From positions 1 to 49,752 of the forward strand of contig JAFTKY010000061.1 in the NCBI GenBank assembly GCA_017453005.1: 49,752 nucleotides of DNA. Direction: 5' to 3'. Positions 1 to 7,964 of this stretch are shown piece after piece; the first letter of the stretch is position 1; each line of letters opens with the position of its first letter. The stretch is from Clostridia bacterium. Its GTDB lineage: Bacteria > Bacillota > Clostridia > Oscillospirales > CAG-272. The position numbers were made by a program, and so were the translations under genes. The notes below the pieces were generated by a model, which worked only from the letters and a program-made list of their open reading frames with translations, did no database searches and was not told the origin of the DNA.

Positions 1-66
1 AGCTATATTGGCGTTGCAAACAGAGATATATAAATCTTTGTCGACATGTTCTGGAAGATTTGTCAT
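1..66 (-). CDS. Partial CDS, N-terminal 22 residues only, function unknown
   Basis: A start codon at 66 reading leftward is preceded by a good ribosome binding site (AAGGAG, 7 nt upstream on the minus strand). It opens a frame that stays open to the window edge, beginning MTNLPEHVDKDL. The gene follows the VirD4-like ATPase gene on the same strand after 43 nt, so it is probably the next gene of the island operon. Too little is visible to assign a family. Its ribosome-binding leader resembles that of the ATPase gene (shared TTGGAC and AACAAAACAAGGA strings). Confidence 0.6.
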   Translation of the reverse strand, partial: MTNLPEHVDKDLYISVCNANIA

Positions 67-109
67 TTTCTTTCTCCTTGTTTTGTTATTTATTGTCCAA
101 TAGTTTGTA

Positions 110-1435
110 TTATCTATTTTTAGATAAATACTCATCAAACGAAAATACAAACGGTTCTTCCCCGGGAAGTCCGACAACAGCTTGTCCTACTTGAAGATTG
201 GTAATATCCCAGTCCTCGACGACAAAACCGTCCCTTTGCTCTTCCACAAGGCCTTTGCTCTGCATTATAGGCATATACGCATCAAGCTTACGGTTTTGGC
301 CGAATATGCCTTTTGCGTATTCACGGGACTCCTTGTCGGCAAGTCTGAATATTACAGACGTTGAAAAGCCCGACAGGATGCTTCTTGCTCGTTCCTCGCC
401 GTAATTGTCGTATATCTGTTCAACGTTCTGTATACCTATGATAAACTTTATTCCCATGCTTCTGCCGAAGTTGACAGCGTCGTCTATGTGTTTGAGATTA
501 GGAAGAAGGCGGAATTCATCTGTAATGAAATACACGTTGCCTTGGCTGCGCTTGCGTCCCAGGGCTTCTTTTATTGCCATATCGAACATCAAAGAGTATA
601 TAGGGGTGAGCATGGAGCCGGAGCTGAGATCGTATTCGATAAAGGCTGTTTTTCCACCCTTTTCGCGAACGATGTTTCGTAAGCTCAACGTGCCCATTTT
701 GGCAAAGTTTCCAATAAGTATCTCTCTGACTACCTGCTGAAGCTCGGATAATACGCCCTGTGTCTGTGCCGATTCGTCGTGGCTGATATAGCTCACCATA
801 GAGCGAAGGTCGGGATACATATTAAGCATATTTCGAAAATCCTCAGACGGTGTGGAGAACAGAAACGTTTTCAGATTCTCATTTGTACGATGAACGGGAT
901 CAATTTTGCGGAAGAAGTGTAAGAGCGTTGCCATAAACAAATCCTTAGCTGCGTTTGGGAAAAAGACTTGATTGGTCTTTTCACACGCCTCTGCAAATAT
1001 GCTTTTGGAAATCTCCACGACGTTTTCAATGAGGTGGTCATTCTTTTCAATCTCATTGAAGATATTCCAATAGTCAAGCTCGGTTGCTCCCGTAGCGGTC
1101 TCGTCGTTGCTTATTACTATATCTCCCTTGGTATAGAATTCCTTGTAGAAGTCACCCTTTGTGTCAAAGATTATCATGACGTCATCGGGTGTCATATTTT
1201 TCTTGAGTTGGGAAACTATCTGATATAACGTATTTGTCTTTCCGGTGCCAATGCCGCCCATAAACATCATATGCTTACTGAGCAAATTAGCATCTAACGG
1301 AATAGTTGCATCATCTCCATTACCGTCGCACCCCTTCAATAAAACGGGAGTGCTGACCGTTGAATTTTCCGGAGGGCTGTTATGTAATTCGTTTCCGAAT
1401 AAAACCTTTGTCTTTGTTGTTTTTGATATGACCAT
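110..1435 (-). CDS. VirD4/TraG/HerA-class ATPase, putative type IV coupling protein
   Basis: P-loop ATPase of about 441 residues. Walker A (GGIGTGKTN) is near residues 60-68, a Walker B-like strand (VMIIFDTKGDF) near 86-96 and a conserved TDEFR stretch near 315. These fit the VirD4/TraG/TraD and HerA/FtsK superfamily, hexameric motors that feed DNA or protein substrates to a secretion channel. I chose the start at 1435 because AAGGAA lies just upstream; an in-frame upstream start at 1543 lacks a site and would overlap the preceding gene. No N-terminal membrane segments are visible, which is unusual for a classical VirD4, so a soluble coupling ATPase or HerA-like motor is possible. It directly follows a toxin-like gene, which suggests a role in exporting that product or in conjugation (inference). 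Confidence 0.75.
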   Translation of the reverse strand: MVISKTTKTKVLFGNELHNSPPENSTVSTPVLLKGCDGNGDDATIPLDANLLSKHMMFMGGIGTGKTNTLYQIVSQLKKNMTPDDVMIIFDTKGDFYKEFYTKGDIVISNDETATGATELDYWNIFNEIEKNDHLIENVVEISKSIFAEACEKTNQVFFPNAAKDLFMATLLHFFRKIDPVHRTNENLKTFLFSTPSEDFRNMLNMYPDLRSMVSYISHDESAQTQGVLSELQQVVREILIGNFAKMGTLSLRNIVREKGGKTAFIEYDLSSGSMLTPIYSLMFDMAIKEALGRKRSQGNVYFITDEFRLLPNLKHIDDAVNFGRSMGIKFIIGIQNVEQIYDNYGEERARSILSGFSTSVIFRLADKESREYAKGIFGQNRKLDAYMPIMQSKGLVEEQRDGFVVEDWDITNLQVGQAVVGLPGEEPFVFSFDEYLSKNR

Positions 1436-1454
1436 AGTAAAATTCCTTGTTTTG

Positions 1455-2465
1455 TTATATTGGTCCAACAGGGACGAATGTTTGGTCTGCCGCCGACACG
1501 TTTTTTGCGGTGGACGCGCCTTCCATGCCGTTTTCTGTAGCAAGTCCCGCGGGCTTTTCTATCTTTGGATCAAATGGCTCTTTAGGAGGGTTGCCGGGCG
1601 TGGTGCCGCAAATTGCGCGGTCCGTCTTGTTCGTATTTTTTACAGCTTCACTCGCTTCAGGTTTTCGCCCATTTGTGTTCAGCGGCTCCTGACGATCAGG
1701 CTGTGATGATTTTTGTTCGGGGAGAGTGCCGTTCTTTTGGTTAGGCGCGTTTGCTCCACCGCCTTTCTCAGCTGCAACTGTTTGCGAATTTATTTTACTT
1801 GTGGTATTATTGTTGGAATAGCCGTCATAGAGCCTTGTCGTGTTTAGCGTGTTGTTTTCGTTACGTTTAAAACCCTCTATTTTTGTGTACGAAACATTTT
1901 CAGCATTGTTAGGGACTTGGTTAATAACGGCTTCGGACATTCCTCCGCTTGTTTTTCCATCATAACCAGCGGTGTTCGGCGGGTGATATGCGCCATTTTG
2001 GTCAATATACTGTCCATTAAGTTTTGCTAATTCTTCGGAATCCGTTTTGTTGGCATCAACAGCCCATCTTCCATCACTTGTAGTTGTGTGTTCGATTTTG
2101 GGCAAATTACCATTCTGGTCTGCTTTTGTGTTGAAATACTCGTTTGCTCCAGCTTCTTTCCCGTTTGCAACACGCAAACCGTGTTCTTCGGGATTGTTGA
2201 TATCTACACGAACCACAGGACCATTTCCAAAGTGTCCTTCTGGGAACCCAAGAGAAGATTCTAATTTTGAAATGTCTCCGTTACAACCTTTGATCGCCTT
2301 GTCAATATCTGCAACAGTTGACACATACATGCTTCCATATGGGTCGTTTGCCGATGGATTAAAACCAATGCAATCTTTGCCCCTGTAGTAATCACGATAT
2401 GTTTTTTCTGATATAAGGCGGGAACATTTGCCATCGAATTGTTCAAGATGTCTGTTTTCGTCCAT
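1455..2465 (-). CDS. Toxin-like secreted-type protein with disordered C-terminal half
   Basis: About 336 residues. The N-terminal half contains a motif-rich segment: VVRVDINNPEEHGLRVANG, then KEAGANEY, then GGMSEAVINQVP. I recall similar 'LRxxxGNExGANE...GGxxEAVI' patterns from predicted bacterial effector or toxin domains, but I cannot name the family. The C-terminal ~170 residues are rich in N, T, K, P, G and E and look disordered. There is no signal peptide, so any export would need a dedicated system; the neighbouring VirD4-class ATPase is a candidate. The start at 2465 sits one base after the stop of the upstream gene and has GAGGA upstream, so the two are translationally linked. The upstream 175-residue protein could be its immunity protein or chaperone (inference). 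Confidence 0.6.
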   Translation of the reverse strand: MDENRHLEQFDGKCSRLISEKTYRDYYRGKDCIGFNPSANDPYGSMYVSTVADIDKAIKGCNGDISKLESSLGFPEGHFGNGPVVRVDINNPEEHGLRVANGKEAGANEYFNTKADQNGNLPKIEHTTTSDGRWAVDANKTDSEELAKLNGQYIDQNGAYHPPNTAGYDGKTSGGMSEAVINQVPNNAENVSYTKIEGFKRNENNTLNTTRLYDGYSNNNTTSKINSQTVAAEKGGGANAPNQKNGTLPEQKSSQPDRQEPLNTNGRKPEASEAVKNTNKTDRAICGTTPGNPPKEPFDPKIEKPAGLATENGMEGASTAKNVSAADQTFVPVGPI

Positions 2466-2466
2466 T

Positions 2467-2991
2467 TTAGTTTTCCTCGAGGACGGAAATGCCATAATCC
2501 TCCATTAAGAGGCAATGGTTTCGCCTAACATCATTCCATAAGCCTTCCGAACAGCCAAATCCAAAGTAAGATGTATTGGAAAGTAATTTTTCTTTGTTGT
2601 TTTCTAATGCAGTTTTTATATCGTTCCAAAATTCATCTGCGATTTTAAATGGCGAAGTTTTAAAATATTCTTCGTCATCTTTTTGACTACGAAGAATAGT
2701 CAAAACCCACCAAACAACAATTTCATCCTTGGACAAAATCATTTGATTAATTGTATATTTTAAGCAATTAACAATTTTATTTTTAGCTTTTTTATCAGAA
2801 TTTTTATAATAGGGGAAAATTCCATCTCGAAAAATAAATTCAACATGCGTAGGAACCGAAGCTGCAACCATTGGTGCTTGGTAGGAATACCCCTTTTCTC
2901 CCATCAACAACTCAAACACTTCGTCGTGTTCAAATGCGTATTTCGTTTTTTCATAAATTTCATTAAATTGCGAAGACTGCACCTCCTTCAT
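2467..2991 (-). CDS. Conserved-looking hypothetical protein, possible immunity protein or chaperone
   Basis: About 175 residues, acidic and Lys/Asn-rich, predicted mostly alpha-helical, with no membrane segment or recognisable motif. The start at 2991 follows the upstream stop by 16 nt and has TTGGAG four bases before it; a longer frame from 3060 would run 50 nt into the upstream gene, so I prefer the shorter form. The gene ends one base before the toxin-like gene. That tight coupling to a toxin-like product, plus strongly AT-rich composition compared with the rest of the window, is what suggests immunity or chaperone function. The sequence itself does not prove it. Confidence 0.55.
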   Translation of the reverse strand: MKEVQSSQFNEIYEKTKYAFEHDEVFELLMGEKGYSYQAPMVAASVPTHVEFIFRDGIFPYYKNSDKKAKNKIVNCLKYTINQMILSKDEIVVWWVLTILRSQKDDEEYFKTSPFKIADEFWNDIKTALENNKEKLLSNTSYFGFGCSEGLWNDVRRNHCLLMEDYGISVLEEN

Positions 2992-3007
2992 ATCACTCCA
3001 AGCGTTA

Positions 3008-4018
3008 TTACATGTTTTTCCATTTTTCAACACCCAAGTCGCCAAGTGTTTTGACATCATCTATAATGGCACCGATCTCTTTAATAGCAAGGTCTGCGTC
3101 CTTCCAAGGAGTAACTTCGGCAAAGCCGGAATACTCCTCCATTTTTCTCCAAATAAAGAAGGATGTGTATTTATGGCGTATCTGTATTGCAGGTGTGCCG
3201 CCGGTCTTGACCTCTATAACAAGGTTTGGCTGCAAGCAAAGCAAGAACAGCGAAACCAATTCAATTATTATCACAGCGATGTTTATCACAGTTAAAAAGC
3301 CTGCAAATCCATCAAACTCACCGGCTTTTAAGGCAACGGTAGCACAGCTTAGGATACAAGAACCTATAAAAGCACAGCACAGCTTCAAAAAATAATGCTT
3401 ATATATAACAAAAAATGGAACGCATAGAGCTATGCCGAAAACAAGTGCGAAAATACCACCAACTATGCTTCCATCTCCGGTAGCGGTCGTGGCGCTCGTC
3501 GCTATTACCATCGCTTGTATACCGGTCATTAACCAAGCGAGCAACAGGTATATTCCTCTGAAGCGATAGTCCTTGCGTATTTCCAGACCATCTATCTTAT
3601 CAAGGGCAAATTCATGCTGATATACCGTTTTTCCCGCAGGAGAAAAGCCTGACGCACGGAACAGTAGTCTCTTGTTTGAGATTTGCATTCTGCCCTCAGC
3701 TTTTGTGAACTTAAGTCTTGAGCGTAATATTGCCAGGTCATACTGTTTGATGGTAATCTCTCCGTCGTCAAGTTCAATACAATCTGGAGCTATTTGTTTT
3801 CCTCGCTCGTAATAATCAAGATCCTTGTTAAGTTTTTCGCCCACACCCATTCGGGTGAAAACCTTTTTGATAGTAGTTCGAATTTTAAAAATTACACCGT
3901 CTTCCTTTTTGAAAAAGGCTTCAACCTTATCCATAAAGCTTGGTTCTTTTTCTTTTCCGCATCGCTCACACGTTTCAGCCGCAAACGATATCGGGGCTCC
4001 ACAATTCTTACACTTCAT
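3008..4018 (-). CDS. Zinc-ribbon membrane protein
   Basis: 336 residues. It opens with a zinc ribbon (CKNCG...CERCG, residues 3-20). A beta-rich segment around residues 85-150 resembles a PH/GRAM-like domain (ISNKRLLFRASG), and four or so hydrophobic segments follow between roughly 155 and 265, then a soluble tail. The start at 4018 has AAGGAG 6 nt upstream. It heads the leftward island operon, 16 nt before the unknown 175-residue gene. Function is unknown; zinc-ribbon plus membrane helices is common in accessory genes of Firmicute mobile elements. The PH-like reading is by eye only. Confidence 0.65.
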   Translation of the reverse strand: MKCKNCGAPISFAAETCERCGKEKEPSFMDKVEAFFKKEDGVIFKIRTTIKKVFTRMGVGEKLNKDLDYYERGKQIAPDCIELDDGEITIKQYDLAILRSRLKFTKAEGRMQISNKRLLFRASGFSPAGKTVYQHEFALDKIDGLEIRKDYRFRGIYLLLAWLMTGIQAMVIATSATTATGDGSIVGGIFALVFGIALCVPFFVIYKHYFLKLCCAFIGSCILSCATVALKAGEFDGFAGFLTVINIAVIIIELVSLFLLCLQPNLVIEVKTGGTPAIQIRHKYTSFFIWRKMEEYSGFAEVTPWKDADLAIKEIGAIIDDVKTLGDLGVEKWKNM

Positions 4019-4059
4019 GATATTCTCCTTATGTGTTTGTTTTAACGTGCGCTGATATA

Positions 4060-4123
4060 AAAAGGACTATTACGCAAAATAAGTCAGTGGCACGACTCAC
4101 AAATAACGTAATAGTCTTTTTTT
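4060..4123 (-). terminator. Bidirectional hairpin terminator after the integrase gene
   Basis: A perfect 10-bp stem (GACTATTACG at 4065-4074 with CGTAATAGTC at 4107-4116) is flanked by A/T runs that give a U-tract in both directions. It begins at the integrase stop codon, so the integrase transcript probably ends here and the cargo operon starting at 4018 needs its own promoter. The left half of one 18-bp inverted repeat lies inside the loop side (4069-4086). Confidence 0.75.
4069..4086. repeat. Left copy of 18-bp inverted repeat flanking the integrase
   Basis: ATTACGCAAAATAAGTCA is the exact reverse complement of 5257-5274. The pair brackets the integrase gene. The copy overlaps the loop side of the terminator hairpin. 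Possible recombinase-binding site. Confidence 0.7.
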
Positions 4124-5111
4124 AGAATATTGTAGCGAACAATTCCATCTCCCTTTGTTTTTGCTCAAGCGAGGGGTGAACGTAGAGATCCAAGGTAAGC
4201 TTGACGTTGGAATGGCCAAGGATCTCGCTCAGAGATTTCGGATCGAAGCCTAATTCTATCGCTCTTGTGGCAAAGGTGTGTCGCAGGGTGTGAAAATTAT
4301 ATTTTGACACTCCACAATCCCTGAGTATTTTTTTATATCTATTTTCAAACGTTCTCGGCTGGACAAACGATGCTGTTCCCGATGTTACGTATGCGGTGGG
4401 CGAGCCTATATCAAATGGTTTTAGCATATTAACTATAAAGCTTGGCAGCGGTATTTCGCGTTCAGAGTGTACCGTTTTTGGTGTGCCGGCAATAAAATAT
4501 GTATGCCCGCTACCGTCACTGATGCGCTGTATAGTTCTGTTTACTCGGATTACGTTAGAAACCAAATCAACATCTCTCCATTGAAGCCCGCACAGCTCGC
4601 CTATACGCAAACCCGTGTATAAGCTTAGAATTATTCCCATGTTGGTCAAATTCATATCACTTGTTAGGTACTGCATCAATATTTTTTGTTCTGACCGAGT
4701 AAAAACCTTTGGTCTTGCTTTGACTTGACTTGGGAGCTTTTGGTTTGATTTGGGGCTTTTTAGGGTATATTCGTTATCACACATAAACTCCAAAATCTGA
4801 TTGGTAATAGTAACGATATTTGCCGTATATGCTACCGAAAACCTGCGTAGCAACATATCCGTCAGCATTCTTATATCAAAACGTGTGATAGTTGAAGTAG
4901 TCTTTCCTTCAAAGTGCGGCTTCAATATCGTATCAACGACACGTCTGTAATGTGCCAACGAGGATATTTTTATACGAGGTTTTTTTGACTCAAGCCAGAT
5001 ATCTAACAATTCGTTCATAGGAATATCCTTGTGTTGGGCTTCGGAATATGTTGGTAGATTGTTCATATAGACATTTTTCTTGAAACAATCCACGGAAACG
5101 GGTAAATCCAT
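4122..5111 (-). CDS. Tyrosine recombinase (phage-type integrase)
   Basis: 329 residues with a full catalytic set: Arg169 in TGLRIGELCG, Lys212 in TPKTVHSER, His274 and Arg277 in HTLRH, His300 in LGHSN and nucleophile Tyr310 in LDLYVHP. The N-terminal 120 residues form the SAM-like core-binding region. Such enzymes integrate and excise mobile elements or resolve repeats. The start at 5111 has AAAAGGAGAAAG upstream. It is the first gene of the island and its direction matches the cargo genes. An exact 18-bp inverted repeat flanks the gene (4069-4086 and 5257-5274), possibly arm or core sites. No tRNA gene or obvious attL/attR pair is visible in the window. Confidence 0.93.
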   Translation of the reverse strand: MDLPVSVDCFKKNVYMNNLPTYSEAQHKDIPMNELLDIWLESKKPRIKISSLAHYRRVVDTILKPHFEGKTTSTITRFDIRMLTDMLLRRFSVAYTANIVTITNQILEFMCDNEYTLKSPKSNQKLPSQVKARPKVFTRSEQKILMQYLTSDMNLTNMGIILSLYTGLRIGELCGLQWRDVDLVSNVIRVNRTIQRISDGSGHTYFIAGTPKTVHSEREIPLPSFIVNMLKPFDIGSPTAYVTSGTASFVQPRTFENRYKKILRDCGVSKYNFHTLRHTFATRAIELGFDPKSLSEILGHSNVKLTLDLYVHPSLEQKQREMELFATIF

Positions 5112-5206
5112 TATTACTTTCTCCTTTTTACAAAATGATTTTTCTACTAAATTTTATAAAAATATTCAAAAAAAGTCAAAATCCTTTATATAATAGGCAT
5201 TTGGGC

Positions 5207-5235
5207 TTGATTTTTTTAAAAAAATTTAGTATAAT
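5207..5235 (+). promoter_or_regulatory. Rightward sigma-A type promoter with no immediate gene
   Basis: TTGATT at 5207-5212, 17-nt spacer, TATAAT at 5230-5235. Transcription would start near 5242 and meet the hairpin at 5353-5396, well before the transposase start at 5479. Confidence 0.5.
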
Positions 5236-5256
5236 TAAATAAACGTGCAACAAAAA

Positions 5257-5274
5257 TGACTTATTTTGCGTAAT
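5257..5274. repeat. Right copy of 18-bp inverted repeat flanking the integrase
   Basis: TGACTTATTTTGCGTAAT, exact reverse complement of 4069-4086. It lies about 145 bp upstream of the integrase start. Confidence 0.7.
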
Positions 5275-5352
5275 TATGTGCTTTTTTATATTTTGCAGCT
5301 ATAATAAGTATGCAAGATGGCAGTCATTTTCGTAAACATTTTGTAAATAAGC

Positions 5353-5396
5353 AAAAAATCAAGGCGATATTAACAATATTTCCTTGATTTTTTTGT
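5353..5396 (+). terminator. Hairpin terminator upstream of the transposase gene
   Basis: AAAAAATCAAGG pairs with CCTTGATTTTTT across a 17-nt AT-rich loop, followed by a T run. It would stop transcription entering the transposase gene from the left, a common protective feature of insertion sequences. Confidence 0.65.
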
Positions 5397-5478
5397 GTGT
5401 TTTTCCCGTTTTTGGTTCCGAGTTTCGTTGGAATTATTGCATACTTATATTGAATTCCAACAAAAGGAGGTCAAAAGT

Positions 5479-6795
5479 ATGATGAAAGCAAACATGATAC
5501 GAAACAATTTGGACCAAACTATTAGCTTTATTGAAAAACACAAACAACGATTTGTAAAAAATCCGGATAAGGATTTTACACGACAAAGAAAGCTTTCTGT
5601 ATCTGATGTTTTAAGGTTCGTTATTACTATAGAGGGCGCGTCGCTGAAAAAGGAAGTCTATAGATATAGCAATGCATCTAACGTTAACTTCACTACGTCT
5701 GCGTATATCCAACAACGCAACAAGCTTTTGCCGAGTGCATTCAAGACAGCATTGCATAAATTCAATGAATTATGCAGTGACGAGAAAACATTTATGGGAT
5801 ACCACGTATACGCCGCCGATGGATCGTACATAAATATATGCGAGGATCCAGCGGACACGGATAGCTATATTAAGGTTTCAAACGATGTTAGAGGACACAA
5901 TCTACTTGAGCTACATGCACTATACGACCTAAGTAATCACACATACAAAGACGCAATCGTTTTACCGGTGCACAAATCTAACGAAAGAGTTGCTTTGCAA
6001 AGCATGCTAAAAAACAACAAATTTGAAGAGAAAAGCATAATCATTACAGACCGTGGCTATGAGGGATATAATATGTTTGCACATCTTGTGAACACGCCCA
6101 ACGTAGATTTTGTTTGCAGAGTAAACCAAAAATCTCCGATCAAGCCTATCAAGCACCTACCAATGTGTGAGCTTGATGAAGATATTTCATTTGAAATAAC
6201 AACCACACAAACAAACGATGATAAAATAAACAATCGCATATTACTTCGTCAAAGCAGCAAAAAGGGTAATAGTCCTAAAACAAGAATTTCAAAATGGGAC
6301 TTTTCATCACCTTATAGATTTAGTCTGCGCGTTGTTAGAGTGATGATTGCAGAAAATGAGTATGAGACGCTTATTACATCATTGCCAAGAAATATATTTT
6401 CGTTGGAAACCATTAAACAACTTTATCACATGCGTTGGGGTATCGAAACATCCTTCAGAACACTTAAATACACGGTCGGGCTTACTCATTTGCATTCAAA
6501 AAAGGAAGAATTCATTTGTCAAGAAATATATGCAAAGCTCATTATGTACAATTTTTTTGAGAGAATTTCCGCTTTTGCTGTAGTCAAACACAAGAAAAAC
6601 AAAAAACACATATATCAAATAAATTATGTTATGGCAGTAGCAATTTGCCGAGAATATTATCGGGAGAAAAAGAGCTTTTCGTTGATAACAGAACAACTTC
6701 AAAGGCACATTGAACCTATTCGTCCTGGTCGTACCGGAAGACGCAGGTTGATTACAAAGAGTTTTGTGCCTTTTGTTTATAGGGTATCTGCATAA
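5479..6795 (+). CDS. IS4-family DDE transposase
   Basis: 438 residues from a start with an ideal AAAGGAGG site 7 nt upstream; an in-frame upstream extension to 5395 has none. The catalytic core is recognisable: first Asp in YAADGSY, second Asp in IITDRGYEGY, and the glutamate in the IS4 signature Y-(2)-R-(3)-E-(6)-K (YHMRWGIETSFRTLK). The C-terminus PIRPGRTGRR is typical of the group. The gene appears intact, without frameshift. It lies next to the integrase of the island on the opposite strand, so it is probably a later insertion or a passenger. Terminal inverted repeats were not found on the left side. Confidence 0.93.
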   Translation: MMKANMIRNNLDQTISFIEKHKQRFVKNPDKDFTRQRKLSVSDVLRFVITIEGASLKKEVYRYSNASNVNFTTSAYIQQRNKLLPSAFKTALHKFNELCSDEKTFMGYHVYAADGSYINICEDPADTDSYIKVSNDVRGHNLLELHALYDLSNHTYKDAIVLPVHKSNERVALQSMLKNNKFEEKSIIITDRGYEGYNMFAHLVNTPNVDFVCRVNQKSPIKPIKHLPMCELDEDISFEITTTQTNDDKINNRILLRQSSKKGNSPKTRISKWDFSSPYRFSLRVVRVMIAENEYETLITSLPRNIFSLETIKQLYHMRWGIETSFRTLKYTVGLTHLHSKKEEFICQEIYAKLIMYNFFERISAFAVVKHKKNKKHIYQINYVMAVAICREYYREKKSFSLITEQLQRHIEPIRPGRTGRRRLITKSFVPFVYRVSA

Positions 6796-6846
6796 ACACA
6801 TAATAAAGACAAGCGCGAGAGCGTAAACATGCTCCCGCACTATAGT

Positions 6847-6880
6847 TGCGCCCTAATTTGTTCTCAAGGGCGCATTTTTT
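6847..6880 (+). terminator. Intrinsic terminator of the transposase gene
   Basis: TGCGCCCT (6847-6854) pairs with AGGGCGCA (6867-6874) and is followed by six T residues. Confidence 0.85.
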
Positions 6881-6972
6881 GTTATTTTTATATTTCGTTA
6901 GGCACCTATTGTCGAAAATAAATCACCTACGGCCCTTAACTTAATGGAACATCCGGCATTGAGGCAAAGAAA

Positions 6973-7000
6973 AAGGAGTGATTTCGAAAAATCACTCCTT
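6973..7000. repeat. Perfect 12-bp hairpin near the putative IS right end
   Basis: AAGGAGTGATTT (6973-6984) and AAATCACTCCTT (6989-7000) form a 12-bp stem with a 4-nt loop. It could be a terminator or part of the IS end, since the next bases repeat the AACTTAATG string found 60 bp earlier. Confidence 0.6.
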
Positions 7001-7190
7001 AACTTAATGACATTGGTTGCGATTCCTCCCGCCCTTTTGAAACCTGCACTTTTGCTGGCAAAAGTGCGCCGAAGCATAGCGAAGGCAACCCCTCACAAAC
7101 GCCTACTCAGGCACCGTTTGTAGCGGTTAGGACAGAAATATCAAGTTGATTTTTTTGCGACCTTTAAACTGTTGGCAAGGTCACAACGAA

Positions 7191-7949
7191 TCATTTGTTC
7201 TGCATTTTGCACCAAACTGTCATGACGAGCTTATGAGGCAGGAGCTTTGATGCGAGCATATTTGCCTTGGTGATAAGTCCGTGGGCGGAGATATCCTTTG
7301 AGCGTGACATATCCTTGAGCGCGGATCTTGCGACTGCGTCGGGTGTATAAAATCTATCGTAACGTTTTATGGTATCGTCCTTTACCGCGCGGCTGAGAAA
7401 GTTGGTTTTAGTCCAGCCGGGGCAGACTGCGATAACCTTTATACCCTTGCCCTGAAGCTCCCGATTAAGCGCACGGGAGAAGGAAAGCACGAACGCCTTC
7501 GTTGCTCCGTACGTTGCCATATACGGAACGGGCTGGAACGCCGCCTTTGAGGCAAACTCGTAGACCTTGCTGCCGCGCTTCATATACGGCATACATATAT
7601 GAGTTATTGCCATAAGCGATTTGCAGTTGAGGTCTATCATGTTCATCTGTGCCTCAAGCGATATCCCCTCAAACACTCCCGCCTTACCAAAGCCCGCCGT
7701 GTTGACGAGGGATACTATCTCGGGCTCAAGCTCGGAAAGAGTTTTCTTGATCTCATAAATGCTTTGGTTGAGCGACAGGTCGGCTTCTATTATCCTCGTT
7801 TTGGTGTTGAGGAGGGTTGCTGTCTCCTCAAGCTTGTCTGCCTGTCTTGATACAAGCCATATCTCGTCGCAATTTTCCGTTTTATCCAGAAGCAGAGCCA
7901 TCTGTCTGCCTATGCCTGACGATGCGCCCGTAATTATTGATACTCTCAT
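7191..7949 (-). CDS. Short-chain dehydrogenase/reductase (SDR family)
   Basis: 252 residues, the usual length of a classical SDR. The nucleotide-binding motif TGASSGIG is at residues 7-14, NTAG near 83-86, and the catalytic Tyr147-x3-Lys151 pair lies in YGATK with a Ser around 134. These enzymes oxidise alcohols or reduce carbonyls with NAD(P)H; the substrate cannot be read from sequence. The start at 7949 has GAGAGG upstream. It follows the FkbM methyltransferase gene by 15 nt on the same strand, so the two are probably cotranscribed. Confidence 0.9.
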   Translation of the reverse strand: MRVSIITGASSGIGRQMALLLDKTENCDEIWLVSRQADKLEETATLLNTKTRIIEADLSLNQSIYEIKKTLSELEPEIVSLVNTAGFGKAGVFEGISLEAQMNMIDLNCKSLMAITHICMPYMKRGSKVYEFASKAAFQPVPYMATYGATKAFVLSFSRALNRELQGKGIKVIAVCPGWTKTNFLSRAVKDDTIKRYDRFYTPDAVARSALKDMSRSKDISAHGLITKANMLASKLLPHKLVMTVWCKMQNK

Positions 7950-7964
7950 ATATACCTCTCAAAA

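Larger units (their letters stand above)
5112..5478. other. Intergenic region between integrase and transposase
   Basis: 367 nt, very AT-rich, with no convincing gene. It holds a rightward promoter (5207-5235), the right copy of the 18-bp inverted repeat, a second TATAAT near 5300, a strong hairpin at 5353-5396 and the transposase ribosome binding site. The left end of the IS is probably in here, but I could not match terminal inverted repeats. Confidence 0.6.
6796..7190. other. Intergenic region after the transposase gene
   Basis: 395 nt without a convincing gene. It contains two hairpins (6847-6880 and 6973-7000), two copies of the string CCCTTAACTTAATG/TCCTTAACTTAATG (near 6933 and 6995) and a short imperfect palindrome around GCACTTTTGCTGGCAAAAGTGC (about 7047-7068). 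The repeated string may mark the right end of the IS. Nothing else is recognised. Confidence 0.5.

Noticed and set aside
1436..1543. Longer start for the VirD4-class ATPase at 1543
   Set aside because: No ribosome site and it overlaps the toxin-like gene; the start at 1435 has AAGGAA.
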